64,000 bases of DNA from Candidatus Paceibacterota bacterium (GTDB lineage Bacteria; Verrucomicrobiota; Verrucomicrobiia; Limisphaerales; UBA8199): assembly GCA_035452965.1 (NCBI GenBank), contig DAOTCE010000010.1, forward strand, positions 73,492-137,491, given 5' to 3'. The position numbers and the translations under genes were made by a program. A model generated the notes under the pieces. The model was not told the origin of the DNA and did not search any database. It saw only the letters and a list, made by a program, of their open reading frames with translations. This document shows positions 8,674 to 16,167 of this stretch, piece after piece. Positions within the stretch are counted from its first letter, which is position 1. Every line of letters begins with the position of its first letter.

Positions 8674-8781
8674 TCAGTTGGCTGCTCCAGCCCGCCTCAG
8701 CTTCCCCGCTCCCAGCGGGGCGGGCGGTGGCTCCACGAACCGCCGGATCTCATCACACACCTGTAGATCAGCCACCCTCAT
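8674..8781 (-). CDS. 35-residue ORF overlapping arsR; resembles an ArsC C-terminal remnant
   Basis: ATG at 8781 overlaps the arsR stop (ATGA), TGA at 8674-8676. The peptide contains VCDEIRRFVEPPPAPLGAG, which lines up with VRDEIRKFVETLPGAFGAA at the C-terminus of ArsC from this operon. The rest of ArsC (P-loop, redox cysteines) is absent. I read it as a remnant of a lost second arsC whose end is still in frame with the operon, though a functional small peptide is possible. Confidence 0.4.
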   Translation of the reverse strand: MRVADLQVCDEIRRFVEPPPAPLGAGKLRRAGAAN

Positions 8782-9143
8782 TTTCCGCAAAGTCGCTTGC
8801 ACAGCAGTGCTGTATCCATCGCCAGGACTTTCTTCAGCCGCTTCGTGTCCGCGGCGGCCCGCTCACTCCGCGCCAGCGACCGCCGCACCCACGCCACGGC
8901 CTCGCGCGCCGCCGCCGGCGCCCCTTTGCCGGGCAGCGAGTAATACATCCACCGGCCATCCTTCCGGGCATTAACCAGCCCGGCTTGAAACAGGATGGAC
9001 AGGTGCTTAGAGACGGTGGACACCGCCAGCCCGAGTAGCTCGGTGATCTGGCACACGCACAACTCGCCCCGCTGCAATGCCAGCAGCATTCGCAGCCGGT
9101 TCTCATCCGCCAGGGCCTTCGTAATGTTCAGGAAGCTCTGCAT
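8778..9143 (-). CDS. arsR: ArsR-family As(III)-responsive repressor
   Basis: 121 residues, winged helix-turn-helix. The metalloid site is the classic ELCVCQITELLG (Cys-x-Cys at the start of the recognition unit), followed by the DNA-binding helix STVSKHLSILFQAGLV and wing KDGRWMYYSLPG. As(III) binding to the cysteines releases the repressor. I chose the ATG at 9143: the frame can be extended to a TTG at 9197, but that TTG is the first triplet of a TTGACA -35 box. First gene of the leftward arsenic operon, with an inverted-repeat operator over its promoter and start codon. Confidence 0.95.
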   Translation of the reverse strand: MQSFLNITKALADENRLRMLLALQRGELCVCQITELLGLAVSTVSKHLSILFQAGLVNARKDGRWMYYSLPGKGAPAAAREAVAWVRRSLARSERAAADTKRLKKVLAMDTALLCKRLCGK

Positions 9144-9174
9144 ACTTCTATATTTCGCCAATAGACGAAGTATG
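9141..9174 (-). promoter_or_regulatory. ArsR operator: inverted repeat over -10 box and start codon
   Basis: CATACTTC at 9141-9148 and GAAGTATG at 9167-9174 are perfect reverse complements with an 18-base spacer. Read on the minus strand, one arm contains the -10 hexamer and the other contains the arsR ATG. ArsR dimers binding here would block both polymerase and initiation. Seen directly; ArsR binding is inferred. Confidence 0.75.
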
Positions 9175-9197
9175 CCACCCCCGCCCCGCGCTGTCAA
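9169..9197 (-). promoter_or_regulatory. Sigma-70-type promoter of the arsenic operon
   Basis: Minus strand TTGACA (9197-9192), 17-base spacer, CATACT (9174-9169). Transcription would start roughly 20-25 bases before the arsR ATG. The -10 box coincides with one arm of the operator. Confidence 0.7.
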
Positions 9198-9452
9198 CCC
9201 CGGCGCCCGGGCGGCGCGGGGCCCGGGGTGCCGCGGGCATTCTGCGGCGCGCCGGCAAGGGACTTGTCGCGGCCGTCCCGCCGGCGGGCTGGGTCCGGGC
9301 CGCCGAAGACAGAAAGGCAGGCGGAACCGCGAACGATTGGCCTCGAACCTTGAGCCCGGGAGCGGAAGGGGGGCCGGTTAGCGCGCCGAACCGGGGCAAG
9401 GGCCCTGTAACCACTACTGGTGACATGACGGGATTGGGGATTCTGGTATGGT

Positions 9453-9596
9453 GGTAGCGTCAGTGATGCAAAAACGCAGTAGTCAGACCGTGTGTAACTG
9501 ACAGGCGTAAATCTGCGGCGCCGCATCAAAGTAAGATTTAAAGTTGTTCTCAGTGTAGAATGTGGCAAGAAGGCCGGAATTAGTTCCGGCTTTTTT
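9453..9596 (+). ncRNA. Candidate structured small RNA
   Basis: Four consecutive hairpins on the plus strand: GCGT/ACGC (9457-9477), GTCAG/CTGAC (9482-9502), TAAATCT/AGATTTA (9508-9540, with a GC palindrome inside) and the terminator at 9573-9590. A TGGTATGGT extended -10-like element lies at about 9444-9452. It matches no RNA family I recognise. The transcript would end about 80 bases before the DUF2784 gene, so it is either an independent sRNA or an attenuated leader. Confidence 0.45.
9573..9596 (+). terminator. Rho-independent terminator
   Basis: Perfect stem GCCGGAA/TTCCGGC with loop TTAG, followed immediately by six T. No protein gene ends upstream on this strand, which is the main reason to suspect a non-coding transcript. 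Confidence 0.85.
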
Positions 9597-9679
9597 GTTG
9601 TACTGAAGGCTGGCCGGAAGTTCGGGGAGGTGTCCGGGGGCGGATTGTCAAGCGGCGCGGGGTGCGGCATTGTCGGCTT

Positions 9680-10105
9680 ATGACGCTATTGCAGCGGCTC
9701 TGGCTTGCGCTGGCTGATTTGGCCCTGGTGGTCCACGCCACCTTTGTCGCATTCGTGGTCGTGGGATTGGTGGTGATTTGGGTGGGGCGATTTCGGGGCT
9801 GGGCGTTCGTGCGCAACTTCTGGTTTCGCGCAGGGCACCTCGCGGCCATCGGCGTGGTTGCAGTGGAATCAGTGGGGGGGTGTGCGTGCCCTCTGACCAC
9901 GTGGGAAAACCGGTTGCGGCTGATGGCGGGTAGTCAGGAGCACTACGCCGGGTCTTTCATTCAGCACTGGCTCCACCGGGTGATCTTCTTCGAATTTGAC
10001 CAGTGGATTTTCTCGGTTGCCTATGCGGCGTTCTTTCTGGCGGTGGTCTTGAGCTTCTGGTTGATCCCCCCACGCTGGCCGAGGGCCGGCCAACGGCCAA
10101 CGTAG
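9680..10105 (+). CDS. DUF2784 membrane protein
   Basis: 141 residues from the ATG at 9680 (a GTG at 9662 would add six). Three or four membrane helices, with the family's conserved GCACPLTTWENRLR and the downstream FIQHWLHRVIFFEF segment. Function is unknown in all members. It stands alone between the candidate RNA and a leftward gene pair. Confidence 0.8.
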   Translation: MTLLQRLWLALADLALVVHATFVAFVVVGLVVIWVGRFRGWAFVRNFWFRAGHLAAIGVVAVESVGGCACPLTTWENRLRLMAGSQEHYAGSFIQHWLHRVIFFEFDQWIFSVAYAAFFLAVVLSFWLIPPRWPRAGQRPT

Positions 10106-10141
10106 CGCCCGGGCATTTCTTTGGGATAAGACGCCAGGTGC

Positions 10142-10723
10142 TTACGCCGTGCTCTTGGCGCGGCGCATCGAGCGGAGGATCTTCAGGCCGAAACGTTCAT
10201 CGGGTGTCAGCACCCGGCCATGGGCTTTGAGTTCGCGCAGGGCGGCGAGGGTCATGCAGAAGTCCACCGCGCTCAGGGGGCGGCCTCGGACAACTCGGTT
10301 TTGCCAGCGTTTGGGGTCGGAAATTTCCTCGATCGGCTCATCGGCCCCCGGGAAGAATGAGATCAGCCACTCGTCCCGGCGGACGTAGCCGTCCGTCTCG
10401 GTCTTGGGCTCGAACCACGGATCGCACAGCAGCAGGCACAGGGAACGGCCCGCGTTGGCGCCGAGGCGGTAGAAGACAAGCCGCGCGTCCAGCTCGGCGA
10501 AATGATGGTAGGTGACCTTGGCGGCGTCGGGCGGTTGGGGGGTGAACTGGGTCTGAAAGCCGAGTTTAACGCGGGCGGGGGTGCCGGGGTCCTTCTCGAA
10601 ACACAGGTTCTCTTCGAGAATCCAAAGGAGATCAGTCGAAAGGCCGCGTTGGGTCAGGAGGGTCTTCCACGTAGCCAGAGCATCCTCGAAGGGTGGACGC
10701 TGGTAGTTGCGGGGCATATCCAT
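10142..10723 (-). CDS. Conserved hypothetical protein
   Basis: 193 residues, soluble, no signal peptide. It contains NYQRPPFEDALATWKTLL, ENLCFEKDPGTPARVKLGFQ and LCLLLCDPWFEPK; I do not recognise a family. It starts 8 bases after the stop of the epimerase gene upstream, so the two are probably co-transcribed, which may place it in surface-sugar metabolism, but that is only context. Confidence 0.7.
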   Translation of the reverse strand: MDMPRNYQRPPFEDALATWKTLLTQRGLSTDLLWILEENLCFEKDPGTPARVKLGFQTQFTPQPPDAAKVTYHHFAELDARLVFYRLGANAGRSLCLLLCDPWFEPKTETDGYVRRDEWLISFFPGADEPIEEISDPKRWQNRVVRGRPLSAVDFCMTLAALRELKAHGRVLTPDERFGLKILRSMRRAKSTA

Positions 10724-10731
10724 AGCCTTTA

Positions 10732-11685
10732 TTAGAGCCGGTTGCGCGTGAACCAGTCAACAAAAAGAGGGATGCCCTCTTCGATCTTCACGCGAGGATG
10801 ATAACCCAGTCGGGCCCGGGCTTTGGAGACGTCCGCGCAGGTGATGGGCACGTCGCCGGGCTGCACCGGCTGGCGGTCGAGGATGGCCTGCTTGTCCAGG
10901 GCATTCTCGATCAATTGGATGAGGCGGTCCAGGCGCACGGTTTGCGACTCGCCCAGGTTGAAGATCTCGTAGCCGAACTCCTGCTGTGTGCAAGCGATTA
11001 CGCCGTCGAGAATGTCGTTGATGTAAGTGTGATCGCGCGCGGCCGAGCCGTCGCCGAAGACGGGGATGGGCGCGCCGGCGCTGATGAGGCGGGTGAATTT
11101 GTGGATGGCCAAGTCGGGCCGCTGGCGCGGGCCGTACACCGTAAAGAACCGCAGCATCACGATGTCCATGCCATAGACATGGTGATAGACGTGGCCGAGC
11201 GCCTCGCAGGCCAGCTTGCTGGCGGCGTAGGGGGATATGGCGGAGAAAATCGGGTCGCTCTCGGAGAAGGGGACCTTGGAATTGACGCCGTAAACCGAGG
11301 AAGAGGACGCGATGGTGATCTTCTTGACGCGGTTAAGGCGCGCGGCTTCCAGGAGGTTGACGGTGCCTTCGACGTTGACGCGCTGATAGAGGGCGGGTTC
11401 CTCGAGGCTGGGCCGCACCCCGGCGCGCGCGGCGAGGTGAATGATCTGATCAAACGCGACGCAGCCGAGCAAGTCGTCGAGCGCCGGGCGGTTGGTCAGG
11501 TCGCCCTGGACGAACTCGAAGGTCTGCGCCAGGGATTGGAGGTCGCGCAGATTGCGCTGTTTAAGCCGTGGGTCGTAAAAGGGGTTGAGGTCATCGAACG
11601 CCCAGACGGCGTGTCCGGAACGGAGCAGCCGCTCGCAGACATGTGAGCCGATAAAGCCGGCGCCGCCCGTGACCAGGAAATTCAC
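10732..11685 (-). CDS. NAD-dependent sugar-nucleotide epimerase/dehydratase (UDP-glucuronate 4-epimerase type)
   Basis: 317 residues of the extended SDR family. The N-terminal NAD site is VTGGAGFIGSHVCERLL; the catalytic serine and YxxxK are in IASSSSVYG and SPYAASKLACEAL. It also has RFFTVYGPRQRPDLA, typical of UDP-glucuronate 4-epimerases (CapI/WbnF-like). It would interconvert UDP-sugars for capsule or LPS. Exact substrate is not decided by sequence. Confidence 0.88.
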   Translation of the reverse strand: MNFLVTGGAGFIGSHVCERLLRSGHAVWAFDDLNPFYDPRLKQRNLRDLQSLAQTFEFVQGDLTNRPALDDLLGCVAFDQIIHLAARAGVRPSLEEPALYQRVNVEGTVNLLEAARLNRVKKITIASSSSVYGVNSKVPFSESDPIFSAISPYAASKLACEALGHVYHHVYGMDIVMLRFFTVYGPRQRPDLAIHKFTRLISAGAPIPVFGDGSAARDHTYINDILDGVIACTQQEFGYEIFNLGESQTVRLDRLIQLIENALDKQAILDRQPVQPGDVPITCADVSKARARLGYHPRVKIEEGIPLFVDWFTRNRL

Positions 11686-11882
11686 GCCGGGACGCTAGCA
11701 GAAGGGGAAAGGACTTGTCGAGCGTCTTCAGTGCCGGGCGCTTTCCCCCGACCCGGCAAGGCTGGCAGACAAAGACATGGCACAACTTCCCAGTTGCGAC
11801 ATGCCTCTGGTTTTCAAACCCGGACGTTTCGGTGAAACGTCCCTGCCAAACCGACAAACCTACCGCAGCCGCGGATTGCGGC

Positions 11883-12059
11883 TTAGCGTTTGCGCTTGGT
11901 CTTGCTCTTGCCTTCGGCCTTGCTCTTGCGCTTCAGGTCCGCGCCATGGGCGCGCTTGTAGGTTTGGATATCTTTGATGCGGCCCTTTGCGTCTCTGACG
12001 GCGTAAAGTTTCTTGCCTTTGCTGCTGCGATGAGTGGTGCGTTTTGCTTTGGTTGCCAT
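11883..12059 (-). CDS. Small Lys/Arg-rich protein
   Basis: 58 residues from the ATG at 12059 with GGAAG upstream. It starts MATKAKRTTHRSSKGKKLYA, then VRDAKGRIKDIQTYKRAHGAD and a KRKSKAEGKSKTKRKR tail. The frame opens farther upstream, but that extension has unrelated composition. Strongly basic; it may bind nucleic acid. I do not know a named family. Similar short basic proteins with a KDIQTYKRAHGAD-like core are, to my memory, seen in Verrucomicrobiota. Confidence 0.7.
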   Translation of the reverse strand: MATKAKRTTHRSSKGKKLYAVRDAKGRIKDIQTYKRAHGADLKRKSKAEGKSKTKRKR

Positions 12060-12271
12060 AGTTTCTTCCAAGTGTTTGTTGCTGCCGGCCCGAACGAATC
12101 CAACAACTCGCCCCGGCCAACTACGCCGGAGCCTACTAATGCCAAAGAAATGGCGCAACAAATTTATCGCCACAATCATCGCCAGCGATGCGCGCTGAAC
12201 CTCGTGGGATTAAACTGGACTTTCGCTGGCCCCCGCCTATCACTGATGCCAGTGCCGCAACCACCTATCTC

Positions 12272-13462
12272 ATGAATCAACAACTCCAGTCCGCTGTGAA
12301 TCGCCGACAGTTCATCCGTGCCGCCGCCCTTGTCACGGCCTCAGTCGCAGCAGGGGTGCGCCGCACAGCCAACGCCGCGCCCGGCATCGAAGTTCTCGAG
12401 ACCCGGGTCATCAGCCACACGCCCCAATACTATCACGGCTGGCCGACAGTTGCGCGCCGGCGCAGCGGCCAGTTGTTGCTCGTTTGCTCGGGCGGTCGCC
12501 AGCAGCACGTTTGCCCCTTTGGCCGTGTTGAGTTGATGGTTTCGTCCGACGAAGGGCGGACCTGGGGTTGGCCACAAGTGCTCCTGGACAGCGCCATTGA
12601 CGACCGGGATGCCGGAGTGCTGGAGACGGCTCGGGGTTCGATCCTGGTCACCACATTCACCTCGCTGGCCTACGAGGAGACCCTCGAAAAAGCGCGCACG
12701 CGCAAGGCCGGGGAGCAGGGATCGTGGCCGCTTGAGCGCCTGGACGCGTGGCAAGCGGCGCATCAACGTCTCACCGCGGCACAACGCCGCGCCGAATTGG
12801 GCCAGTGGATGATCCGCTCGACCGACGGCGGGGTGACCTGGTCGGTTCGTTACCCCACCATCGTAAACAGCCCGCACGGACCCATCCAACTTGCGGATGG
12901 CCGGCTGCTCTATGCCGGCAAAGAACTCTGGACCGCCAAAAAGCGCGTCGGGGTGTGCGAGTCGCTCGACGACGGGCAGACCTGGCGCTGGCTGGCGGAG
13001 ATTGCGCCCCGTCCCGGCGATGACGCCGGGCAATACCACGAACTGCACGCCGTCGAGACCGGCGACGAACGTATCCTGGTTCATATCCGAAATCACAATT
13101 CGGCCAACGAGGGTGAAACCCTCCAGACCGAGTCCACTGATGGCGGCAAGAGCTGGTCGGTGCCGCGCACGATCGGCGTGTGGGGCCTTCCTTCGCATCT
13201 GCTCCGGTTGCGCGGCGGCGACCTAGTCATGACTTACGGGCACCGCCGCCCTCCCCTGGGCAACCAGGCCCGCCTCAGCCGCGATCACGGGCGCACCTGG
13301 TCGGAGCCGGTGATTATCTCCGGAGACGGTGCCTCGGGCGACTTGGGTTATCCAAGCACGGTCGAGCTTGAAGACAAGTCGCTGCTCAGCGTTTGGTACG
13401 AGGCTATGCGGGGTCTGCCGCACGCGGTGCTGCGCCAGGCGCGCTGGCGGCTGAGGAGTTAG
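12272..13462 (+). CDS. Tat-exported sialidase-like BNR-repeat protein
   Basis: 396 residues from ATG 12272. The N-terminus has a Tat signal (NRRQFIRAAALVTASVAAG). Five Asp-box motifs mark a six-bladed sialidase fold: SSDEGRTWGW, STDGGVTWSV, SLDDGQTWRW, STDGGKSWSV and SRDHGRTWSE. Families with this layout act on carbohydrates in the periplasm or outside; true sialidase activity is not assured because the arginine triad cannot be assigned by eye. Monocistronic. An upstream frame extension to 12188 was rejected because the Tat motif should lie near the start. Confidence 0.85.
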   Translation: MNQQLQSAVNRRQFIRAAALVTASVAAGVRRTANAAPGIEVLETRVISHTPQYYHGWPTVARRRSGQLLLVCSGGRQQHVCPFGRVELMVSSDEGRTWGWPQVLLDSAIDDRDAGVLETARGSILVTTFTSLAYEETLEKARTRKAGEQGSWPLERLDAWQAAHQRLTAAQRRAELGQWMIRSTDGGVTWSVRYPTIVNSPHGPIQLADGRLLYAGKELWTAKKRVGVCESLDDGQTWRWLAEIAPRPGDDAGQYHELHAVETGDERILVHIRNHNSANEGETLQTESTDGGKSWSVPRTIGVWGLPSHLLRLRGGDLVMTYGHRRPPLGNQARLSRDHGRTWSEPVIISGDGASGDLGYPSTVELEDKSLLSVWYEAMRGLPHAVLRQARWRLRS

Positions 13463-13914
13463 TGCGCTTGCCCCGACCGGGCCGGCGCAATGGCCCTCCC
13501 GTTAACCCCTTGGCAGCGCAGTCCATTAACACCGTCCCCCATTCCTGAACCGAATAGCCACCCCGGTGCGGCAACGCTGTCACACCCGTGATATCCCGGT
13601 GTGTATCCCATGGGGAGCGCTCCCCATGGGATACACACCGTAGTCCCGCCGGTTTGGCGCCGTCTCAACGCCGTAGACGGCTTAGGTAAGGGGTGCCTCT
13701 GGCTTGGGGGACTGGCGGAGCCGGTAGCAGGGGCGTCAGTGGGCAGGCAAGACCGGATACACCCGGCTTGTGGCGCAGGTCTTGAGCCCGGCTGCGCGGT
13801 GACACAATTCTAAACGAGACTGGCCAGGTTGGATTCTGGGCTGTGGGCAGGCAATACGTTAGTGGATATGCGAGATCACGCGCCATAGAGGCGGTTGGCC
13901 GCCTCCCTGTCTCC
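13463..13914. other. Intergenic stretch with palindromic repeat
   Basis: About 450 bases between convergent genes. It contains the 44-bp perfect palindrome at 13597-13640. Short frames here (e.g. minus 13665-13886) have no recognisable features. I see no tRNA or terminator. Confidence 0.6.
13597..13640. repeat. 44-bp perfect palindrome, copy 1
   Basis: Left arm begins CGGTGTGTATCCCATGGGGA and the dyad centre is at AGC|GCT (13618/13619); the right arm is its exact complement, 22 bp each. The same 44 bp recurs at 36127-36170. Flanks are at most weakly similar, so it looks like a dispersed intergenic element able to form a long hairpin. Confidence 0.9.
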
Positions 13915-14973
13915 TCATTCCGCTGACTTCAACCGCATTCTCTCCGGCTTCCCCCGGTTGTTCCTGAGGGTCTCCGAAATACGACCCAGTCGGATCTTGC
14001 GTTCACCCACGGGAACCACGGCGAGGTTATGCAGGGTGAAGGTGGTTTCAATGGCATAGAGCAACTCGCTCCTGGTCAGGGGTGTTTCAACGTGGAAGTA
14101 GATTGGCACCTGGTCGAAGTTCGTGGACGCCAACGCCGTCTTGTTTGCCAGCCGGGCGTAAAGCTCAAGCAAGCGCTGCGGGGACCGTTTGTTCGGCTCC
14201 GTTATGTGCATGAAATCATACACGGCCTTTTTCAACCGCACGAGTTCCTGTTCCAGACGCTCGATATCAGTCAGTGGCTTTGAAGGGATAGGCAAGCCTG
14301 GAGGGCCTGAGTCTATTACTGCCGGCACCTCCTTTGGGTCGAACAATTTTGCGTCTGACTCCGGTTTAGGGGCGCGCGTTTCCGCGCGCTGCGGAATCGG
14401 CGCGACTTGCACAAACTTGGCACCATCATCCACCACGGAGATGCCATTCAGCGCCAGGACGGTTTCTAAAGCATAGAGGGCTTCTTCCCGAGTGAGGGGA
14501 CAGGTGGATTTAAGGCGGATCACAGGTCCGCGGAGGGTTGCCGAGCGCAGAATCGTCCGCTGGCGCAACGCCGCATAGATATCCAGGACTGAGCGCAAGT
14601 CAGCCCCCGAAAAGTCAATCGTTCCCGTCGGAAACGCTTCTTGGTCCTTTTGTGCCGTTGCCGTCGCAAGTGCAGCGCCACGCAGAGGCGCATTGGTCAT
14701 TAAATCGCGCGCCGATTTGGGAAAGAGGCGGACAAAGTGGGGACCGTCCTGGACGACCTCAGTGCCCTTCTCAGAAAGTGCTCGCTCGATCGCCGCTATG
14801 GCATTGGTCCTGTCGTTCAGCGGGTCTGGCACCAGGGAATACGACGGGGCCGACACGGCCGAGGACAGCAGGACAGTCTTGCCGGTCAGGCTCCCGTAAA
14901 CGTCCAGTGTGTCTGCGCCGGCGGCGAGCGGTGCTAGCAAACATACGATGTTCAACACTGAGCTGGCAGTCAT
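13915..14973 (-). CDS. Exported protein with three secretin-N0-like repeats
   Basis: 352 residues with a signal peptide (SVLNIVCLLAPLAAGAD). Three copies of a motif resembling the small N0/STN domain of secretins occur: around YGSLTGKTVLLSSAV, DIYAALRQRTILRS with TREEALYALETVLALNGISVV, and LYARLANKTALAS with TRSELLYAIETTFTLHNLAVV. The secretin beta-barrel is missing. Such domains bind TonB-like or pilus partners, so this may be a periplasmic adaptor of an export machine; that role is inferred. No partner genes adjoin it. Confidence 0.65.
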   Translation of the reverse strand: MTASSVLNIVCLLAPLAAGADTLDVYGSLTGKTVLLSSAVSAPSYSLVPDPLNDRTNAIAAIERALSEKGTEVVQDGPHFVRLFPKSARDLMTNAPLRGAALATATAQKDQEAFPTGTIDFSGADLRSVLDIYAALRQRTILRSATLRGPVIRLKSTCPLTREEALYALETVLALNGISVVDDGAKFVQVAPIPQRAETRAPKPESDAKLFDPKEVPAVIDSGPPGLPIPSKPLTDIERLEQELVRLKKAVYDFMHITEPNKRSPQRLLELYARLANKTALASTNFDQVPIYFHVETPLTRSELLYAIETTFTLHNLAVVPVGERKIRLGRISETLRNNRGKPERMRLKSAE

Positions 14974-15026
14974 GGTTCTGTAGGAGTGACGGCGCGTGAT
15001 TGAAACACCCTCACCGAGTCGTCTAG

Positions 15027-15248
15027 TTACAACAGCCCTTCCAACTCTTCTCTGCTCAGATCGGTATCCCTGAGAATCTGGCCCAGCAAGCCTGGTCCGA
15101 TGGTTTCACCCGCATGGACTGGCACGACGGTCGCCCGCCCGTCTGCGTGACGTAAGAAATGATGGCTGCCCTTAATCCGAACAAGGGCGAAACCCGCCTT
15201 CTGTAAGGCCCGGATGAGTTCACGCCCTCGAACGCGAAGGCGACTCAT
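15027..15248 (-). CDS. hicA: HicA-family mRNA interferase toxin
   Basis: 73 residues with the HicA dsRBD-like core: GRELIRALQKAGFALVRIKG, the catalytic-histidine segment SHHFLRH and TVVPVHAGETIGPGLLGQIL. It cleaves mRNA when unneutralised. Its ATG overlaps the stop of hicB, so antitoxin is translated first. Length is normal for HicA. Confidence 0.92.
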   Translation of the reverse strand: MSRLRVRGRELIRALQKAGFALVRIKGSHHFLRHADGRATVVPVHAGETIGPGLLGQILRDTDLSREELEGLL

Positions 15249-15463
15249 ACCTCTACGGCAACGCGCTGAACGCCAATGAATTCAGAGGGCTTGGTCGAGG
15301 CACCCCGCTCGACCTCCAGACAAAGCTCAATCGCCTCACGAATCCGGGAAAGCAGCTTGTCCAGCGATCGCGCCTGCGTGTGGCAACCTTTCAAGCTTGG
15401 AACGCTAGCCACATAATAACCTTCCGCATCACGCTCGATCACCACGTTGAATTCCCGTCTCAT
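15245..15463 (-). CDS. hicB: HicB-family antitoxin
   Basis: 72 residues from ATG 15463 (an ATG at 15484 adds seven). Partial RNase-H-like fold: EFNVVIERDAEGYYVASVP, SLKGCHTQARSLDKLLSRIREAIEL. It binds and masks HicA. The usual C-terminal DNA-binding domain is absent, as in the shorter HicB class. Forms a hicBA pair with the next gene. Confidence 0.9.
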   Translation of the reverse strand: MRREFNVVIERDAEGYYVASVPSLKGCHTQARSLDKLLSRIREAIELCLEVERGASTKPSEFIGVQRVAVEV

Positions 15464-15502
15464 GCCAGGAATGTGGCAGAACATCGCGCGTTTGGCCAGT
15501 TG

Positions 15503-16099
15503 TTAATCAGGCCTGCGTACCCGATCATGCGCATGGGGTGCTCCAGCCGGGGCTCGCGGCAACGGAAGCTCGGCCTGGATCTCTCTCCAGCGGGGCGAGC
15601 GGCCGACAATATCACTCCTGAGCGGCTGAAGCCAGCCAACAGGCAGAACACGCGCCGCCAGCGCCCGACCCCACGGGTGCCGCCACAGCCCCAGCCTTTC
15701 GCAAACACGCATGAATCTCAGGTTGAGCGGCTCGGGCAGGTAATTGAAGCGCAGCCGAAAGGCGTCCGCGCCCGATGGCAGCAAAAGGACCACTTCTCTC
15801 TCCTCGCACGGCCTCAGATGATCAAACTGGCACTGGTTCTTCGCCTCGGCCCAGCAGCCGGCCACGTTGGCTTCGACGGTTGCCCACTCGCGCGCAAAAT
15901 GGAGCGCCTCACCACTGCGGTTGCTGATGCTCAGCGCGACGAACCAGGCCTCTGCTCCAACATCGTCCAGCACACCACTGGGTTCCATACTCATCAGCTT
16001 CAACTCGATCGGGCGCGTCGCCGGCCGAGACGAGGCAGCCCACATTCCAACCGCGCACGCTGCAGAAACCGCTACCCAGATGAACCTCCGCGCGCTCAT
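15503..16099 (-). CDS. Hypothetical membrane-anchored protein
   Basis: 198 residues. It has an N-terminal hydrophobic signal/anchor (RRFIWVAVSAACAVGMWAA), then about 130 residues that may form a beta-rich domain (EAWFVALSISNRSGEALHF) and an Arg/Pro-rich tail. No family recognised. It lies upstream of hicBA on the same strand. Confidence 0.55.
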   Translation of the reverse strand: MSARRFIWVAVSAACAVGMWAASSRPATRPIELKLMSMEPSGVLDDVGAEAWFVALSISNRSGEALHFAREWATVEANVAGCWAEAKNQCQFDHLRPCEEREVVLLLPSGADAFRLRFNYLPEPLNLRFMRVCERLGLWRHPWGRALAARVLPVGWLQPLRSDIVGRSPRWREIQAELPLPRAPAGAPHAHDRVRRPD

Positions 16100-16167
16100 G
16101 GCTGGAAGGTAGGCTGCTCACGCGCGCCGGGCAAGCTCGCCGCCGTCCCAGACAACCACACCCTTCT

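Larger units (their letters stand above)
9144..9679. other. Intergenic stretch between arsR and the DUF2784 gene
   Basis: 536 bases without a convincing protein gene. The left part carries the arsR promoter/operator. Bases 9198-9420 are very GC-rich and I see nothing specific there. Bases 9453-9596 hold a candidate structured RNA with a terminator. Reading frames on the minus strand here have Pro/Arg-rich, low-information translations and are not called. Confidence 0.6.

Noticed and set aside
9144..9197. TTG-initiated extension of arsR
   Set aside because: The TTG is part of the TTGACA -35 box and the extension runs through the operator; conservation begins at the ATG 9143.
9194..9670. 158-codon minus-strand frame in the arsR-DUF2784 gap
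   Set aside because: Pro/Arg/Thr-rich low-information translation that crosses the terminator and candidate RNA.
13665..13886. 73-codon minus-strand frame near the palindrome
   Set aside because: No recognisable motif, no ribosome-binding site, in a repeat-bearing spacer.
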